Below the pieces are notes generated by a model. It saw nothing but the letters and a program-made list of their open reading frames with translations, was not told the DNA's origin and searched no databases. A DNA stretch of 64,000 bases from contig SCFE01000066.1 in NCBI GenBank assembly GCA_004352715.1, forward strand, positions 1,607,188 to 1,671,187. The letters run 5' to 3'. Origin of the DNA: Hofstenia miamia. Its lineage: Eukaryota > Xenacoelomorpha > Acoela. Of the stretch, positions 32,801 to 44,798 are shown piece after piece. Position numbers and translations under genes: made by a program. How positions within the stretch are numbered: position 1 is the first letter of the stretch; the number at the start of each line of letters is the position of its first letter.

Positions 32801-34361
32801 TTGTTATTTGAATTCTGAGTTAAAGATACAACCCGTGAATACAATCTAATACTGAACAATGGAAATTGATAATTCTGTGTGGCTGTGGCTCGAAGATTTC
32901 CTAATTACAATTACCTGATGCTCTGCTGTGAGTTCAAATTTTGTAACATAGCTCATTCCTTTTTGTATTGCACAGTGGGACTCAATAATTACAACACTGC
33001 ATTGTGAATTCAGATTTTGTGATGCCTTACTTTTTATCAACTGCCTTTGTGAAGCGAAACTTTATAAAATATTTTCACAAATATAGGTTTTGTAAAATTC
33101 ATAAAAATCATAATCAGTGTGAAAATTGCAGTATTTTAACAATTGTTTGCATAATGCACTCAAAAGCTTTGACAGTATTGCCTTATAAAATTACATCAAA
33201 AGTTTTGATGTAAATTGTTTCCATGTACCAAGATTATTTAAACATTTTTAGCTCTAATTGTATTTAGTTAGCAAAAGTAAATAGCATGGAGACACTTTCT
33301 TAGATTTTTTTATTGAAAACCTGAAAAATGTAAAATATTCCGTACGTAATTACTTGATTATCAATGCTATTACATATATTTGTTCTTATTACACTATTTT
33401 TCGGGCAAAAATTAGTTCCTTTCTACCTTAAGAAGTGTTTGCTGACTAAAGCTAAGCACACATTTAGCCTACCATGTGTAGCTCCATAATCAGTATTAGC
33501 AAATTTTTTTATTATATTATATGGATTATCAATTTTCTAATAACCTTTGTGAAAGCTTAAACATGATATCATGTCAGATGTATTATTGCCTTCAAAATTG
33601 CCTAAGGAGGAAAATGTTCATTAGTGATTTAATACACATTATATTTGAAAAATATACTTAATTAACTATTGCAATTTGTGCTAGAATCATCAAAACACGC
33701 TAGCAATTACTTTATTGGCTTGTTCAGCATATATGATGTATTATTTTCTCACTGAATATAATCATTGTTGATTAGCAATTATAGATGCAAAATTAAAGCA
33801 TTAGAATAAAGCTTAATTCCTCTGGATGACATAAATGTGTGAAAATTCTCCTTTGGAAATAGTACGCTGTGATTTTTGTATTCATTTGTTAAGATTTTTG
33901 TGAAGTTCTGCTATAAACATATAAGACCCAACTATTTAAAATATTGAATGTATTTAAGTTATAGGATAGTCAAAAATAGATCATTGATTTTGCTAAGCCT
34001 TCAATGAAATTTTACTGTAAACGTGTAAAATCCATCTATTCAAAATTATTTAATCTTTGTAATAAATTATTTAAAATAGAGAAAAATTCACTTAGCAATG
34101 AAGCTTTTCAAAGAAATGAATTAAAATCTCATTATTTCAATTATTTAATCCCTATAGTCTTCCTCATTCTTCTCACTTTCGTCTTGAAGTTCCAGAAGAA
34201 ATCAATTTATACCTTTTGTTCATTATTAGCTAAAATCATTTATAATCTACTTTTTGTTTCATCAACATATTTATTATACAAAATATGATTGTTAATTTTT
34301 ATGATGCTATTTTATTATTTCATTTCAATCCTTGTAAATTATATAGTCTAAAAACATTAAA
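32801..34361. other. AT-rich region downstream of the GPCR
   Basis: Presumably the 3' UTR and intergenic sequence. An ORF at 34004-34288 (94 residues) has a hydrophobic segment (YLIPIVFLILLTFVLKF) but no other support, so I do not call it a gene. Confidence 0.4.
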
Positions 34362-34418
34362 ATAATAATAATATAATAATAATATTAATAATATTAATAA
34401 TAAAAATAATAATAATAA
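34362..34418. repeat. (TAA)n-type array at the 5' edge of a LINE
   Basis: AATAATAATA-type repeats with interruptions end directly at the truncated LINE. A second TAA array lies at its 3' end (35903-35922). Confidence 0.85.
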
Positions 34419-35902
34419 AGGCTAAAGGAATATGTAGAAAAGCAACCTAAGGGGTCACTATTGGAGATCCCTAAGGAGTTAAGGAAGATAAGAACTGACA
34501 GCGAAGGAAAGAAGGTATACCAGAGTAGGATGGAATCAGAGAGACAAACAAGTTATAGGCAGAAGGCAAAGCATGGACAATACTGGAAGAACACAGAAAA
34601 GTGCGACAGAGAAGAGAGCAACAAGTGGTTAAAGAAAGCAGGACTTAAAAGAGAAACAGAAGCATTGATAATGGCAGCACAGGAGCAAGCAATAAGAACA
34701 AACTGGGTGAAGAAGCATATAGACAGAAGAGTAGAAGTAAGTGATTAATGTAGGCTATGTAAGAAAGAGGCGGAGGCAGTAGATCATCTGATAGCAGGGT
34801 GTGAGAAGTTAGAACAGAATGAGTATAAGTTCAGGCATGACAAGGTAGGACGAATTGTACACTGGAGCTTGTGCAGGCAGCATGGGTTAGCAGCAGGAGA
34901 CAAGTGGAATGAGCACAAACCACAGGGCGTCATAGAAAATGAGAAGGTTAAGATACTTTGGTATTTCAGCATACATACAAGCAAGGTGATAGAAGCAAGG
35001 AGGCCAGANGAGTTAAGGAAGATAAGAGCTGACAGCGAAGGAAAGAAGGTATACCAGAGTAGGATGGAATCAGAGAGACAAACAAGTTATAGGCAGAAGG
35101 CAAAGCATGGACAATACTGGAAGAACACAGAAAAGTGCGACAGAGAAGAGAGCAACAAGTGGTTAAAGAAAGCAGCACTTAAAAGAGAAACAGAAGCATT
35201 GATAATGGCAGCACAGGAGCAAGCAATAAGAACAAACTGGGTGAAGAAGCATATAGACAGAAGAGTAGAAGTAAGTGATTAATGTAGGCTATGTAAGAAA
35301 GAGGCGGAGGCAGTAGATCATCTGATAGCAGGGTGTGAGAAGTTAGAACAGAATGAGTATAAGTTCAGGCATGACAAGGTAGGACGAATTGTACACTGGA
35401 GCTTGTGCAGGCAGCATGGGTTAGCAGCAGGAGACAAGTGGAATGAGCACAAACCACAGGGCGTCATAGAAAATGAGAAGGTTAAGATACTTTGGTATTT
35501 CAGCATACATACAAGCAAGGTGATAGAAGCAAGGAGGCCAGACATAGTAGTGGTAGACAAAGAGAAAAGATTAGGAACAGTGATAGACATAGCTGTACCA
35601 AAGGACAAGAATGTAGAAAGCAAGGAGAAAGAGAAGCTAGACAGGTACAGGGAGTTGGCAAAGGAAATAGAAAGAATGTGGAAGTTAAAGAAGGTTGAAG
35701 TAGTCCCGGTAGTAGGAGCAGTGAGTAAGAAGCATAAGAGATACTTGGAGGAGTTGGGAGTACCAAAGTGGGGAGGAGCAGTAGCACAGAAGGCGCCATA
35801 GTTAGGAACAGTTAGAGTCCTGAGGAAAGCTCTCAGACTTCCTGGGAACTGGTGAGTTCCCCGAGCTGAGAGGGATACCAGCATGAAGCTGTGAGATGTA
35901 AG
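34419..35902 (+). mobile_element. Dong/R4-type LINE, 3' portion (with a duplicated segment)
   Basis: The C-terminal part of a LINE polyprotein with a restriction-like endonuclease. It shows a CRLCKKEAEAVDHLIAGC zinc knuckle (CCHC), then ILWYFSIHTSKVIEARRPDIVVVDKE and VIDIAVPKD (the PD...D catalytic core), followed by ERMWKLKKVEVVPVVGA and LRLPG near the end. A TAA stop (34746 and 35280) precedes the zinc knuckle in both copies. 34476-35008 is duplicated as 35010-35543 around a single N at 35009, probably an assembly join. The element ends in (TAA)n. The fit to Dong/R4 is from the domain order and the TAA target, not from a search. Confidence 0.75.
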
Positions 35903-35922
35903 AATAATAATAATAATAATAG

Positions 35923-37221
35923 TCAAAGCAATATATACTAAAAAGTTGCAAATAAAAAAACAAATCTAAAGGTACCAATTAATAAACACAATATATAATA
36001 AAAATAAAAATCAATATTTGTGTGACTGTTTGTGTAGTGTTCATTATTGTGCGTATGTCTGGAATGAATGAAGTGTGTTGCTCCCTAGTTAACCAAAGTG
36101 GTAAAAAATGGAATTAAAATGGAAAATGCATTTTTAGACATTGCAATGCCATTATAATGGCAATTATGGATATAATATTTAAAAAAAAATTTAGAGTCGT
36201 AAATGGCATTTAAATGGCAATATCTTCGGAAAGATTAATTATGTGTATGACTGATATATGTTAATATTTTCACACACGTATTAAAATATATTTAGGGCGG
36301 GGCAAGTTAAAATGATAGATTTACTTTATAATTGACTACTAAAGAATGCCCATATTTGCAACATGTATACATGCATTTTAGTACACCCTTTTAATTAATT
36401 TCTTTTAATTTAAAGTTGCGGACTTCTTAAGCTCTCTCTGCATTCCTGCTTGCACATTTATACTAAATACTTCAATGATCAAAATTTTCATTTATAATGC
36501 ATTTGTGAAGAAACTAAAAATAAATGAATATTTTCAACATTACTATTCAGATAAATGAGAAACAACTCAGTTAGAATGAGAATTCTTTAAAAAATATACT
36601 CCAAGCTCAAATCATCAACCTCGAAATATGTAGGTTGAAATCTACTAACCTAATAAGAAATTTTGAATTTGAAAATACTCTGAAGTTATACCAAGAAAAT
36701 ATATTTTTAATTTATTTTCAAATTAAAGATCAAAACTATCCTTGAAATGTGTAATAGTTTAAAATTTTCATTAATGAAATTTTAACTTTCGTAAAACATT
36801 CCTTAAATTTATTATTGAAAGAATAGGGTTATCAAGAAAATAAATGAGACGCCAATTAAACTTAACCTAGATACATTTATCAAATCGAATTTTTAAGAAT
36901 TTTTAAAAATCATTTTAATATATTTCTAAGATTGAAAAGAAAAATAAGCATTTATTAATTATTATTGTTAGATAAATATATTTTACATAATTTAAGAAAG
37001 ATCACATGCAAGTTATTTGAATTTCGATTTCAGCCTATTTGATTTTAATTTAGTGGTGATTGAATTTTTAGTTATTACACTAGTTTGTTAGAATTGTGAA
37101 AAATCAAATTGTTTCTTCAGAGTACCTTTTAATGTGCACATACAATTATACTTTTTTTCATTAATATTGAAGTATTTAGGAGGGTGATTAGAGCAGTGTC
37201 CATCACAAAAAACATCATTTA
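35923..37221. other. AT-rich intergenic sequence, nothing assigned
   Basis: No ORF, repeat boundary or RNA gene supported. Confidence 0.45.
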
Positions 37222-37230
37222 AAAGATCAA

Positions 37231-37640
37231 GGTACTAAGAACCAAGAAAGATATCCAGTGGATTATAGGATTTCTGAATTACTACAGGTCTTTTAATCCT
37301 AATCTTGTAGGAAAAACAAACCTTATATCTAAGCTACTAAATAAAGAACATCATATTTCAGTAGACCATGAATCATGAAGACAAATTGAAAGTATTCAGA
37401 GAAGATCTCAAAAAGTGCCATCACTAGATATGCCAAATTACAAACTACCATTTACAGTTAACTTTGATGCAAGTACTGTAACAATAGGCATGCCTATCAT
37501 TGAAAACAATAATGTGAACAAATACCCAATACAGTTTTTTACTGTAAATTACAAGAAAATGAGGAATTACAGGTCCATGAAGTTAGAGATGTTGGTATTA
37601 GTAGAAAGTCTGAAAAAATTTTGATATTTTTGCTAGGGAC
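37231..37640 (+). pseudogene. Ty3/gypsy RT end and RNase H fragment
   Basis: The first part reads IIGFLNYYRSFNPNLVGKTN and LISKLLNK, the connection after gypsy RT (family: FLGLVNYYRRFIPNF). After a stop it continues as PSLDMPNYKLPFTVNFDAS and IQFFTVNYKKMRNYRSMKLE (family: PVLALPDFEKPFIVETDASDYGIG ... NYSTTEKELLAVV). The first RNase H Asp (FDAS) and the MKLE Glu are kept. It is interrupted by a stop near 37622, just before LTR sequence. Protease, most of the RT and integrase are absent. Confidence 0.75.
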
Positions 37641-38602
37641 ATCTCATTGTGGCATTATTACTGTTTATCGTTTGTTACTGTGTAACATTAGTTGTATCTT
37701 TTTGGGTAGGGATTTACTAACTAGATACTGTTTAGCTTTTGTTTACTTCTTTTAACATAATGTAATTAGATTTAACTATTCACTATTTAGGTGAGGAAGC
37801 CATACAGCAATCTCTCCAAAGATTGATAATGGCATCTGCCCAAAGCTGATCTCCGCATCCAGTTTCACCAGTCCTTCAATGATCCATTTGGTTGAGTTCC
37901 ACCTCTCAGCTCAGTGATACAATTTATGTGTACCCTATCCTAGCTCAGTGTATACTCAAGACAAGACACAATTTGACTTAAACTCTATTTCATAAAACTG
38001 TTGCATGCATGTGCAACCAGACTTGTTACTAGCTGCTTAATTAATATTACATGTAGGCATTACTGAATATATTGGCTTTAATAAATAGTTTAATATTGAG
38101 CAGCTTCCTAACATACATTTATTACTTAATACATGCTCAGGCAATTTATCATTCATTTTATAGTCAGTAATTTGGATCTGAAATAATAATATTATAATAC
38201 TTAGGTTTTGGTCATCTGACCATATTTCAAATTCATTTATTATAATACATGTACTGGTTGATCACTAGTCAGCTAAAAAAGAGAAAAACTCCCATACCTA
38301 ACCTAAGTGCACTTTCGTATTCTGGCACAAAGACCCTAGAATCAATATTGATGATGGATCGAGACTACTACTAAACACCACTTGTTTAGCTCGACATCGT
38401 ATAAATATTCAAACCATATTAACAGAACAAAATAAGAATTCCAAATAAAATTCTTTCTCAATTGCTTACAAGGTTTTGAATCAATTTATAGCAAATTCAG
38501 AAAAGTACCTGTTGATTTCAAATTTGAACTTTTGTCTGCCAATATGGCAGCTAAAAATAATGGAAGCAATTTCGCCCCCATCGTTTTGCCAAAAGTATTA
38601 TT
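37641..38602 (-). repeat. Family B LTR, copy 1
   Basis: About 960 bp, parallel to 39629-40585. The left edge is diverged (ACATCTCATTGTGGCATTATTACTG versus ACATCCTCGACCAGGCATTATTACTG). The right edge is at CCAAAAGTATTATT. The orientation is assigned from copy 2, which is followed on the - strand by a TGG primer-site-like sequence. Confidence 0.75.
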
Positions 38603-39384
38603 GCTGCCCTACACGGTATTGTGTTGTTGGCTGGTAGTTGTGGTAGAATTGAGTTTTCGTACTTAGGTTTATTGCGATTCTTTATTGTGTTTTTCTCTTG
38701 TAGTTGTGTGGTTACTGCTTTCATAATCTCATTTATAATTTTCTGTTTTTCAGCAACTGAGTCTTTGTCCAATTCCTCATATATTACTTCTTTGTTAGCC
38801 GGCATGTGCGGTGCTTGCAATTCACTCTCCTTCCTTGAATGAAATTCCATTTCATGGGTCCGTACATTCAATTGGTTTTCTTCTGCTGTAGCAATCTTAG
38901 TTTGTCGTTAGTTGCTCCAGTTCTCCTGCTTGTAAATCATTGTCCTCTATTAACTGTCTGTTTGTTCTTTTCAGTTGCTGACTTTTTCCTACCATTGTTG
39001 ATTTTGTTCTAAGAATCTTTTGTTTGATTCAGATAGTTGGTGTGTGAGGATTTTGATCTTGTTTTGGAATAGGTTGCTTTGCTTTTCTAGTCGCATTTCC
39101 ATATTTAATTTGATTTCACTCAGGATGGTTTTGTTTTGGCGTTCCATCTGCCTGACTTTGTTTGTTAATTGTTCTATTTCATTCCTAAGAAGTGCTTCAT
39201 TTTCTTGGCTTCTTCTTAGCATATCGATTATCTCTTGAGGGTTCGTCTCTGGGGGTGAATGTAGGGACTGTAGTTCCCTGTTGGGGGATGAATTTTCACT
39301 GGTGTATGGTGATGATTGCATTGTTCTAGGGGTTACTACCCTGGGTGCTGTTTTCTTTGCGCTGCCTTTTTTTCCTATTGTCAT
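38551..39384 (-). pseudogene. Gag-like coiled-coil protein of family B
   Basis: Two - strand ORFs, 39384-38989 (131 residues) and 38871-38551 (106 residues), with coding-like sequence between them in another frame. The N-terminus is basic, with Ser/Pro-rich patches (MTIGKKGSAKKTAPRVV, then SPYTSENSSPNRELQSLHS). It is followed by a long Glu/Lys/Leu-rich coiled coil from about residue 50 on (LLRNEIEQLTNKVRQMERQN). The second ORF is also helical and ends inside LTR copy 1. No CCHC knuckle, protease or polymerase follows. The position between LTR copies 2 and 1 suggests a gag-only derivative. Confidence 0.55.
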
Positions 39385-39628
39385 ATTTTCTTTGGTTTTT
39401 AGTAGTGCTCCTTCTTGATCACGATTCTGGGATCTTGTTAAAGTGAACTGGTTTGGGTTTTAGGTAGCTCTCTTTGTTGACTAGTTTGCTTTCCATGTAG
39501 TTGTCCTGTTGCTTAACTTCCACTCTCACTTATAGATCTTGTCACAGTGTGCGGATTGTTCCACTGAATGTTTCTCTAGTAAAAGAACTTCTTTTCCAGG
39601 TTGTTGATCTTGGATGTCATGGTCACCA

Positions 39629-40585
39629 TGTAACATCCTCGACCAGGCATTATTACTGTTTATCCTTTGTTACTGTATAACATTTGTTGTATCTTTGTGG
39701 TAGGGAATTACTAACTAGGTACTGTTTAGCCTTTGTTTACTTCTGTTAACATAACAACTAGATTTAACTATTCACTATTTAGGTGATGAAGCCATACAGC
39801 AATCTCTCCAAAGATTGATAATGGGCATCTGCCCCAAGCTGATCTCCACATCTAGTTTCACCAGTCCATCAATGATCCATTTGGTTGAGTTCCACCTCTC
39901 AGCTCAGCAATACAACTTATGTGTATCCTATCCTAGCTCAGTGTATACTCAAGACAAGACACAATTCAACTTAAACTCTATTTCATAAAAGTTTTTCATG
40001 AATGTGCTACCGGACTTGTTACTAGCTGCTTAATTAATATTAGATTAGCCATTACCAAAATATATTGGCTTTAATAAATAGTTTAATATTTGAGCAGCTT
40101 CCTAACCTACATTTATTACTTAGTACATTCTCAGTCAATTTATTGATAATTTTATAGTCACTAATTTGGATCTGAAATAATAATAATAATATAATACTTA
40201 TGTTTCAGTCATCTGACTGTATTTCAAATTCATTTATTTTAATACATCTACTGATTGATCACTAGTCAGCTAAATGAGAGAAAAACCCCTATACCTAACC
40301 TAAGAGCACTTTCCTAGTCTGGCACAAAGACACTAGAATCAATCTCAATGATGGATCCAGACCACTACTAAACACCACTCGTTTAGCTCAACATCGTAAT
40401 AAATATTCAAACCATATTAACAGAACAAAATAAGAATTCTGAATAAAATTCTTTCTCAATTGCTTACAAGTTTTTGAATCTATTTATAGCAAATTCAGAA
40501 AAGTAAATGTTGATTTCAAATTTGAACTTTTGTCTGCCAATAATGGAAGTGATTTCGCCCCCTCTTTTTGCCAAAAGTATTATTA
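39629..40585 (-). repeat. Family B LTR, copy 2
   Basis: Begins TGTAACATCCTCGACCAGG (left) and ends near CCAAAAGTATTATT. On the - strand the LTR ends GAGGATGTTACA and is followed by TGGTGACCATGACATCC, which has the TGG start of a tRNA primer site, and then by the gag-like ORF. This is therefore the 5' LTR of a - strand element. Confidence 0.75.
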
Positions 40586-40776
40586 TCAACAGATACTAAT
40601 GTAGCATCATCCAAATAAACCAAAAATAAACTGCAAATGTCGAGCAAAGTGAGAATAAGATCGAAGAAATAATGATTAGAAATATTGTATTTAGATCAAT
40701 TAGATTAATTTAGATTTATTTGTATTATGCAACTAAGAAACAATATGTGTCAGAAATGAGAGATTAGTATCAGTCA
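40586..40776. repeat. Spacer between inverted LTRs, repeated inverted at 41753-41930
   Basis: Its reverse complement resembles the flank right of LTR copy 3. Both contain TTGTTTCTTWGTTGCATRATACAAAT, a run of TAATCTAA-like words, and TTTGGATGATGCTACAT. It is a spacer of about 190 bp between two LTRs facing opposite ways. Confidence 0.65.
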
Positions 40777-41752
40777 ATAATAATATTTTTGGCAAAACGA
40801 GGGGTCGAAATCACTTCCATTATTTTTAGCCACCATCTTAGCAGAAGAAAAGTTTAAATTTGAAATCAACAGGTACTTTTCTGGAATTACTATAAATATG
40901 AATTAAACATTGTAAGCAATTGATAAAGAATTTTATTCGGAATTCTTATTTTGTTTCTATTATAACAGTTTGATTATTTAATACGATGTCAAGCTAATTG
41001 AGTGGTGTTCAATAGTGGTTGGGATCCATCATAGAGAATGATTCAAGGGTCCCTGTGCCAGACCATGAAAGTGCACATAAGTTAGGTGTAGGAGTTTTTC
41101 TCTCAATTAGCCAACTAGCAATCATTTAATACATGTATCAAAATAATTAACTGTGAACAAACTGTTGGATAACCAAAACCTAGGAAATATATTATAACTA
41201 TTTTAGATCCAAATTAATGAACAATAAATAACTGATAAAGTGACCATACATGTATTAATCTATAAATGTAGGTTAGGAAGCTGCTCAATATTAATGTATT
41301 TAGAAACGCCAACATATTTTGGTAATGGCTACATGTAATATTAAATTAGCAGCTAGAACCAATTCAGGTTGCAAACAGATAAAACATTTTTACAAAATAG
41401 AGTTTAAGTTGAATTGTGTCATGTCTTGAGTATGCACTGAGCTAGGATAAGGTAGACATAAGCTATATTGTTGAGCTGAAATGTGGTACTCAACCAAATG
41501 GATCATCAGAGGATTGGTGAAACTGGATGTGGAGATCAGTCTTGGGCAGATGCAAATTATTGATCATTAGAGAAATTGCTGCATGGCTTCATCACCTAAA
41601 TAGTGAACAGTCAATTCTAGTTATATTACATTAACAGAACTCAAAGCTCAAGCAGTATCTATTTAAGTAAATCCATACCCACATAAACTATGACTAATGT
41701 TATACAGTAACAAAAGCTAAAACAGCAATGATGCCTGGTAGAGGATGTTACA
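40777..41752 (+). repeat. Family B LTR, copy 3 (inverted)
   Basis: Reverse complement of copies 1 and 2, ending GGTAGAGGATGTTACA at 41752. With copy 2 it forms a foldback with arms of about 960 bp. No primer-site-like TGG follows it. Confidence 0.75.
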
Positions 41753-42628
41753 CTAATATCTTAAAGTTGACACTTATTGTTTCTTTGTTGCATGATACAA
41801 ATTAATCTAACTGATCTAATAATTTTATAATATTGCTAATCATAATTTGTCTTCAATCTTAGTCTCCTTCCAAATCAACATTAGCTTGATTAGTTTGGAT
41901 GATGCTACATGAGAACAGGAAATAGTGATCTGTTGAGGTTAAAGGAGTTCTCAAACATTGAAAAGTGACTCTTCACAAATGCTGACAGTTCAGGTGATTT
42001 ACCTCACACATGAAATGCCTCACACTATGTAATTATTACATCATTGCTAGTGTTTGAGACACTATTTAATGGAATTGTGAACTTTGTTTTAATTGGGATA
42101 TAATAGAATTGAATTGTGATTTAGAATATTATGGCTAGTGTACTATGGTGCTTCCAGTTTATAAATAGAATACTGTGAAGAATGGCAAAGAGCAAGTCAT
42201 AAATTGCATTAAACAAATAATAATTGTATATTAAATGATCAGGTAGCAACATCACCTAAATCAGTCAGTATTCAATAGCACACGCCATTTAGACCATTTG
42301 GAATAATAAGTTTAATTTGTTAGAATAAATTGCTTGATTATATTTAATGAATTAGTCACACAGTAGTATGGTTGGCTCATTGAAATATTTTTAGGTTATA
42401 TGTGGAAATTTTTCTGTGTTATCTTAGTGTGTATCTTTGAAGAAGAATTAAAATGCAATATACACAAGCTTGTGAGGAGAAAATATTGTGCAATAGCATT
42501 ATTCAGTGAGATTTAAACTCATATCTTCTGTACAAGTGTACAGTTGTATTTATCTTACACTGTGAATCAGAAATAGTTAAATATATAAGAGGTATATCCC
42601 TTGAACCTAATTAAATATCATATACACC

Positions 42629-42664
<36 letters not shown>

Positions 42665-44040
42665 GTATTTGCAGATCTTCCACACCACCCAAGAGGTTTT
42701 ACATAGGCATGTTAGGCTAAGCAGAACAACATCTGCTTTCAATAAATTCCATTTCATGAGGTTCTGCATAAAAATCAGAGTGTATTACTTTCAAATAAGT
42801 AATCAAATACATATATTATATTAAAGCAACTCTAAATATAGATTTTTTATTTAATTGCTAAAATGACGTAGTAATGACAACATGTAAGGTATTTCATGTG
42901 TGAGGTATTTCATGGACACTATGCTGACCTATGGATGGCATTGCTAACACATGAGAGAGATTTAAGGAAACCAGAAGAAGAGGAGAAATAGCTTGAATTT
43001 CACAAAGCCAAAAGACACAAAACTAAATATGCCCAGATATCAGGGATTTAAACTTTATAACTCTGATACTTGAAACAATTTGTAACTGATATTGTTTTTA
43101 AAACAATTTCAATCAAAAGCAACATAGAAAAATTTGGAAGTGCTTGAGAAATTAGACATAAATAATTATTTTTGTTAAAGAAAGATCAATTGGTTTTTCT
43201 TAAACAGTTATCAAATCTTGATATAGTCTCTGTTTTAAATTTATTAAACCATTTTATCTTTTCCCCTTAAAAGTTCAAATTCATCTTGTACAAAATTTTG
43301 AACCTTAAAAGACAAGTGATTAGTTCTTTTTCAAAGAGATATTATTTGTCAGAAGCAGGAAGCTGGAACACCTAAAATTTGAAGTTGGGTAAGCATATTA
43401 CTAAATTGGGGGTAATTTTAAAATTGAGATGAGGAAAAGCAGCTACTCATGAATCACCTTTAGCTTCATATGAGGGAAATCAAAAAAAAATTACACAATG
43501 GCTAGTAGATTGAGAGTCATCTCCTCGTATTTTTATGCTTAATGTCATAATTGCATTTGCCATTATTCCTTAAACATTTACATGGCATTGTAATGATATC
43601 TTACTTGACTCTGCCTAATTGCCTGGCTTACATCAAGGTGCTCCTGAGAAGTGTTTAACATTCAAAATAGTTTACAAATAAAAACTCAAAGGTTATCAGG
43701 AGTTTTATGCACTGATTTCAAATGTGTAAAGTACAAAATCTTTCATTAAGGCTTTTTGCAAAAAATTGGTTTTTTTAAATTTTGGACTTCCATATATGGA
43801 AAGTGAATATAAATTGAATGTTTCTGGATTTCTAGAGAACACACAGACTACTTTTTGCATTTATTTATTATCAGAAGATTGTAAGTATACACATTTGCAA
43901 CCAAGTATTGAGGCAATTTCAATCACATTATTCAACTGTTGCATAAATGTGTCATACTTCCATTAATGATGGGCAATTCAGTTTGTTGACATGTCCATCA
44001 CATAAAGTTGAATGAGAAATGTGGTGATAATGTTTGCATA
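41753..44040. other. AT-rich region with one (TA)n array and an LTR-flank repeat
   Basis: 41753-41930 repeats the spacer at 40586-40776 in inverse orientation. A (TA)n array lies at 42627-42664. Otherwise nothing is assigned. Confidence 0.4.
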
Positions 44041-44392
44041 TAGTGCTTAAAGAAATCTCCAACAATATGGAGAATTTCCTTGGCTCAGAAGCAAGCCATT
44101 CAAGAACATTTTATAGATGGGTTTGACTATGATACAGATGATCTCTTTCTTCAAGTTGTCTGCGGCACATGTTTGATAATGTTGGATGAATACAGGAAAC
44201 AAATCCTTCATGGAAAATTTAAACTGTTTTTCATTCAGTCCTAAAGTCATTATACAATAAAACCCAATTCCAGAGTGAACATTGTGATTGTATTTTGTGT
44301 GAAATAGCATAGACCAACAGCTATCAGTCACAGGCACTGATTTCTGAAAATTCAAACAGAAAATAACTTTTTGTGATGAATATTTGCTCTAA

Positions 44393-44725
44393 GTGTTTTA
44401 TCTCACATTTCTAGGGGGTAAATCTGATGTGTGCATGTATTCAAGCATGTTTGATAATGCATTGAGTCTGACTAATAACATAGGATGTGAAAATACTATT
44501 GAAAAACAAGCATCTGCTCTTTTACAAATAAAGTGGGCATCAAATGTCAATGAATTTCTCTTGACATCACCAAATGGTGGAATTCCCATAATAGTAACAG
44601 TGAATCAAAATATGGAAAAGGAACCCTGCATCAGTATTGCCAACATGGTGGACATTCAAAAGAATCTATCTCTTACCAATATAAAAACACTAGTTATATA
44701 TAAACATATTCCTTTATTTGTTTGA
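44393..44725 (+). CDS. Unrecognised 110-residue ORF
   Basis: Open from 44393 with an in-frame ATG a few codons in. It contains a Cys pair, CMYSSMFDNALSLTNNIGC, and a hydrophobic stretch, IPIIVTVNQ. I see no domain that I can name. It lies 70 bases upstream of a LINE fragment and may be part of an unrecognised mobile element, since it starts just after a possible acceptor (TTTCTAG, 44406-44412). Low confidence. Confidence 0.25.
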   Translation: MFYLTFLGGKSDVCMYSSMFDNALSLTNNIGCENTIEKQASALLQIKWASNVNEFLLTSPNGGIPIIVTVNQNMEKEPCISIANMVDIQKNLSLTNIKTLVIYKHIPLFV

Positions 44726-44798
44726 TTAACAAACTAGCATCTTACCCTTTTGTTAAAAAGTTATTATTAATTCTCAGTTCTTAGTTATCTGATCATCC

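Noticed and set aside
34004-34288. 94-residue ORF with a membrane-like segment
   Set aside because: Long Leu/Ile/Phe runs are expected by chance in AT-rich DNA; no splice or family support.
35318-35926. 202-residue - strand ORF over the Dong/R4 LINE, and the similar + strand ORFs at 46651-47671
   Set aside because: They are antisense shadows of the LINE polyprotein, which reads correctly on the other strand.
39629-41752. A canonical intact LTR retrotransposon
   Set aside because: The two LTRs here are inverted and only 190 bp apart, with no coding sequence between them.
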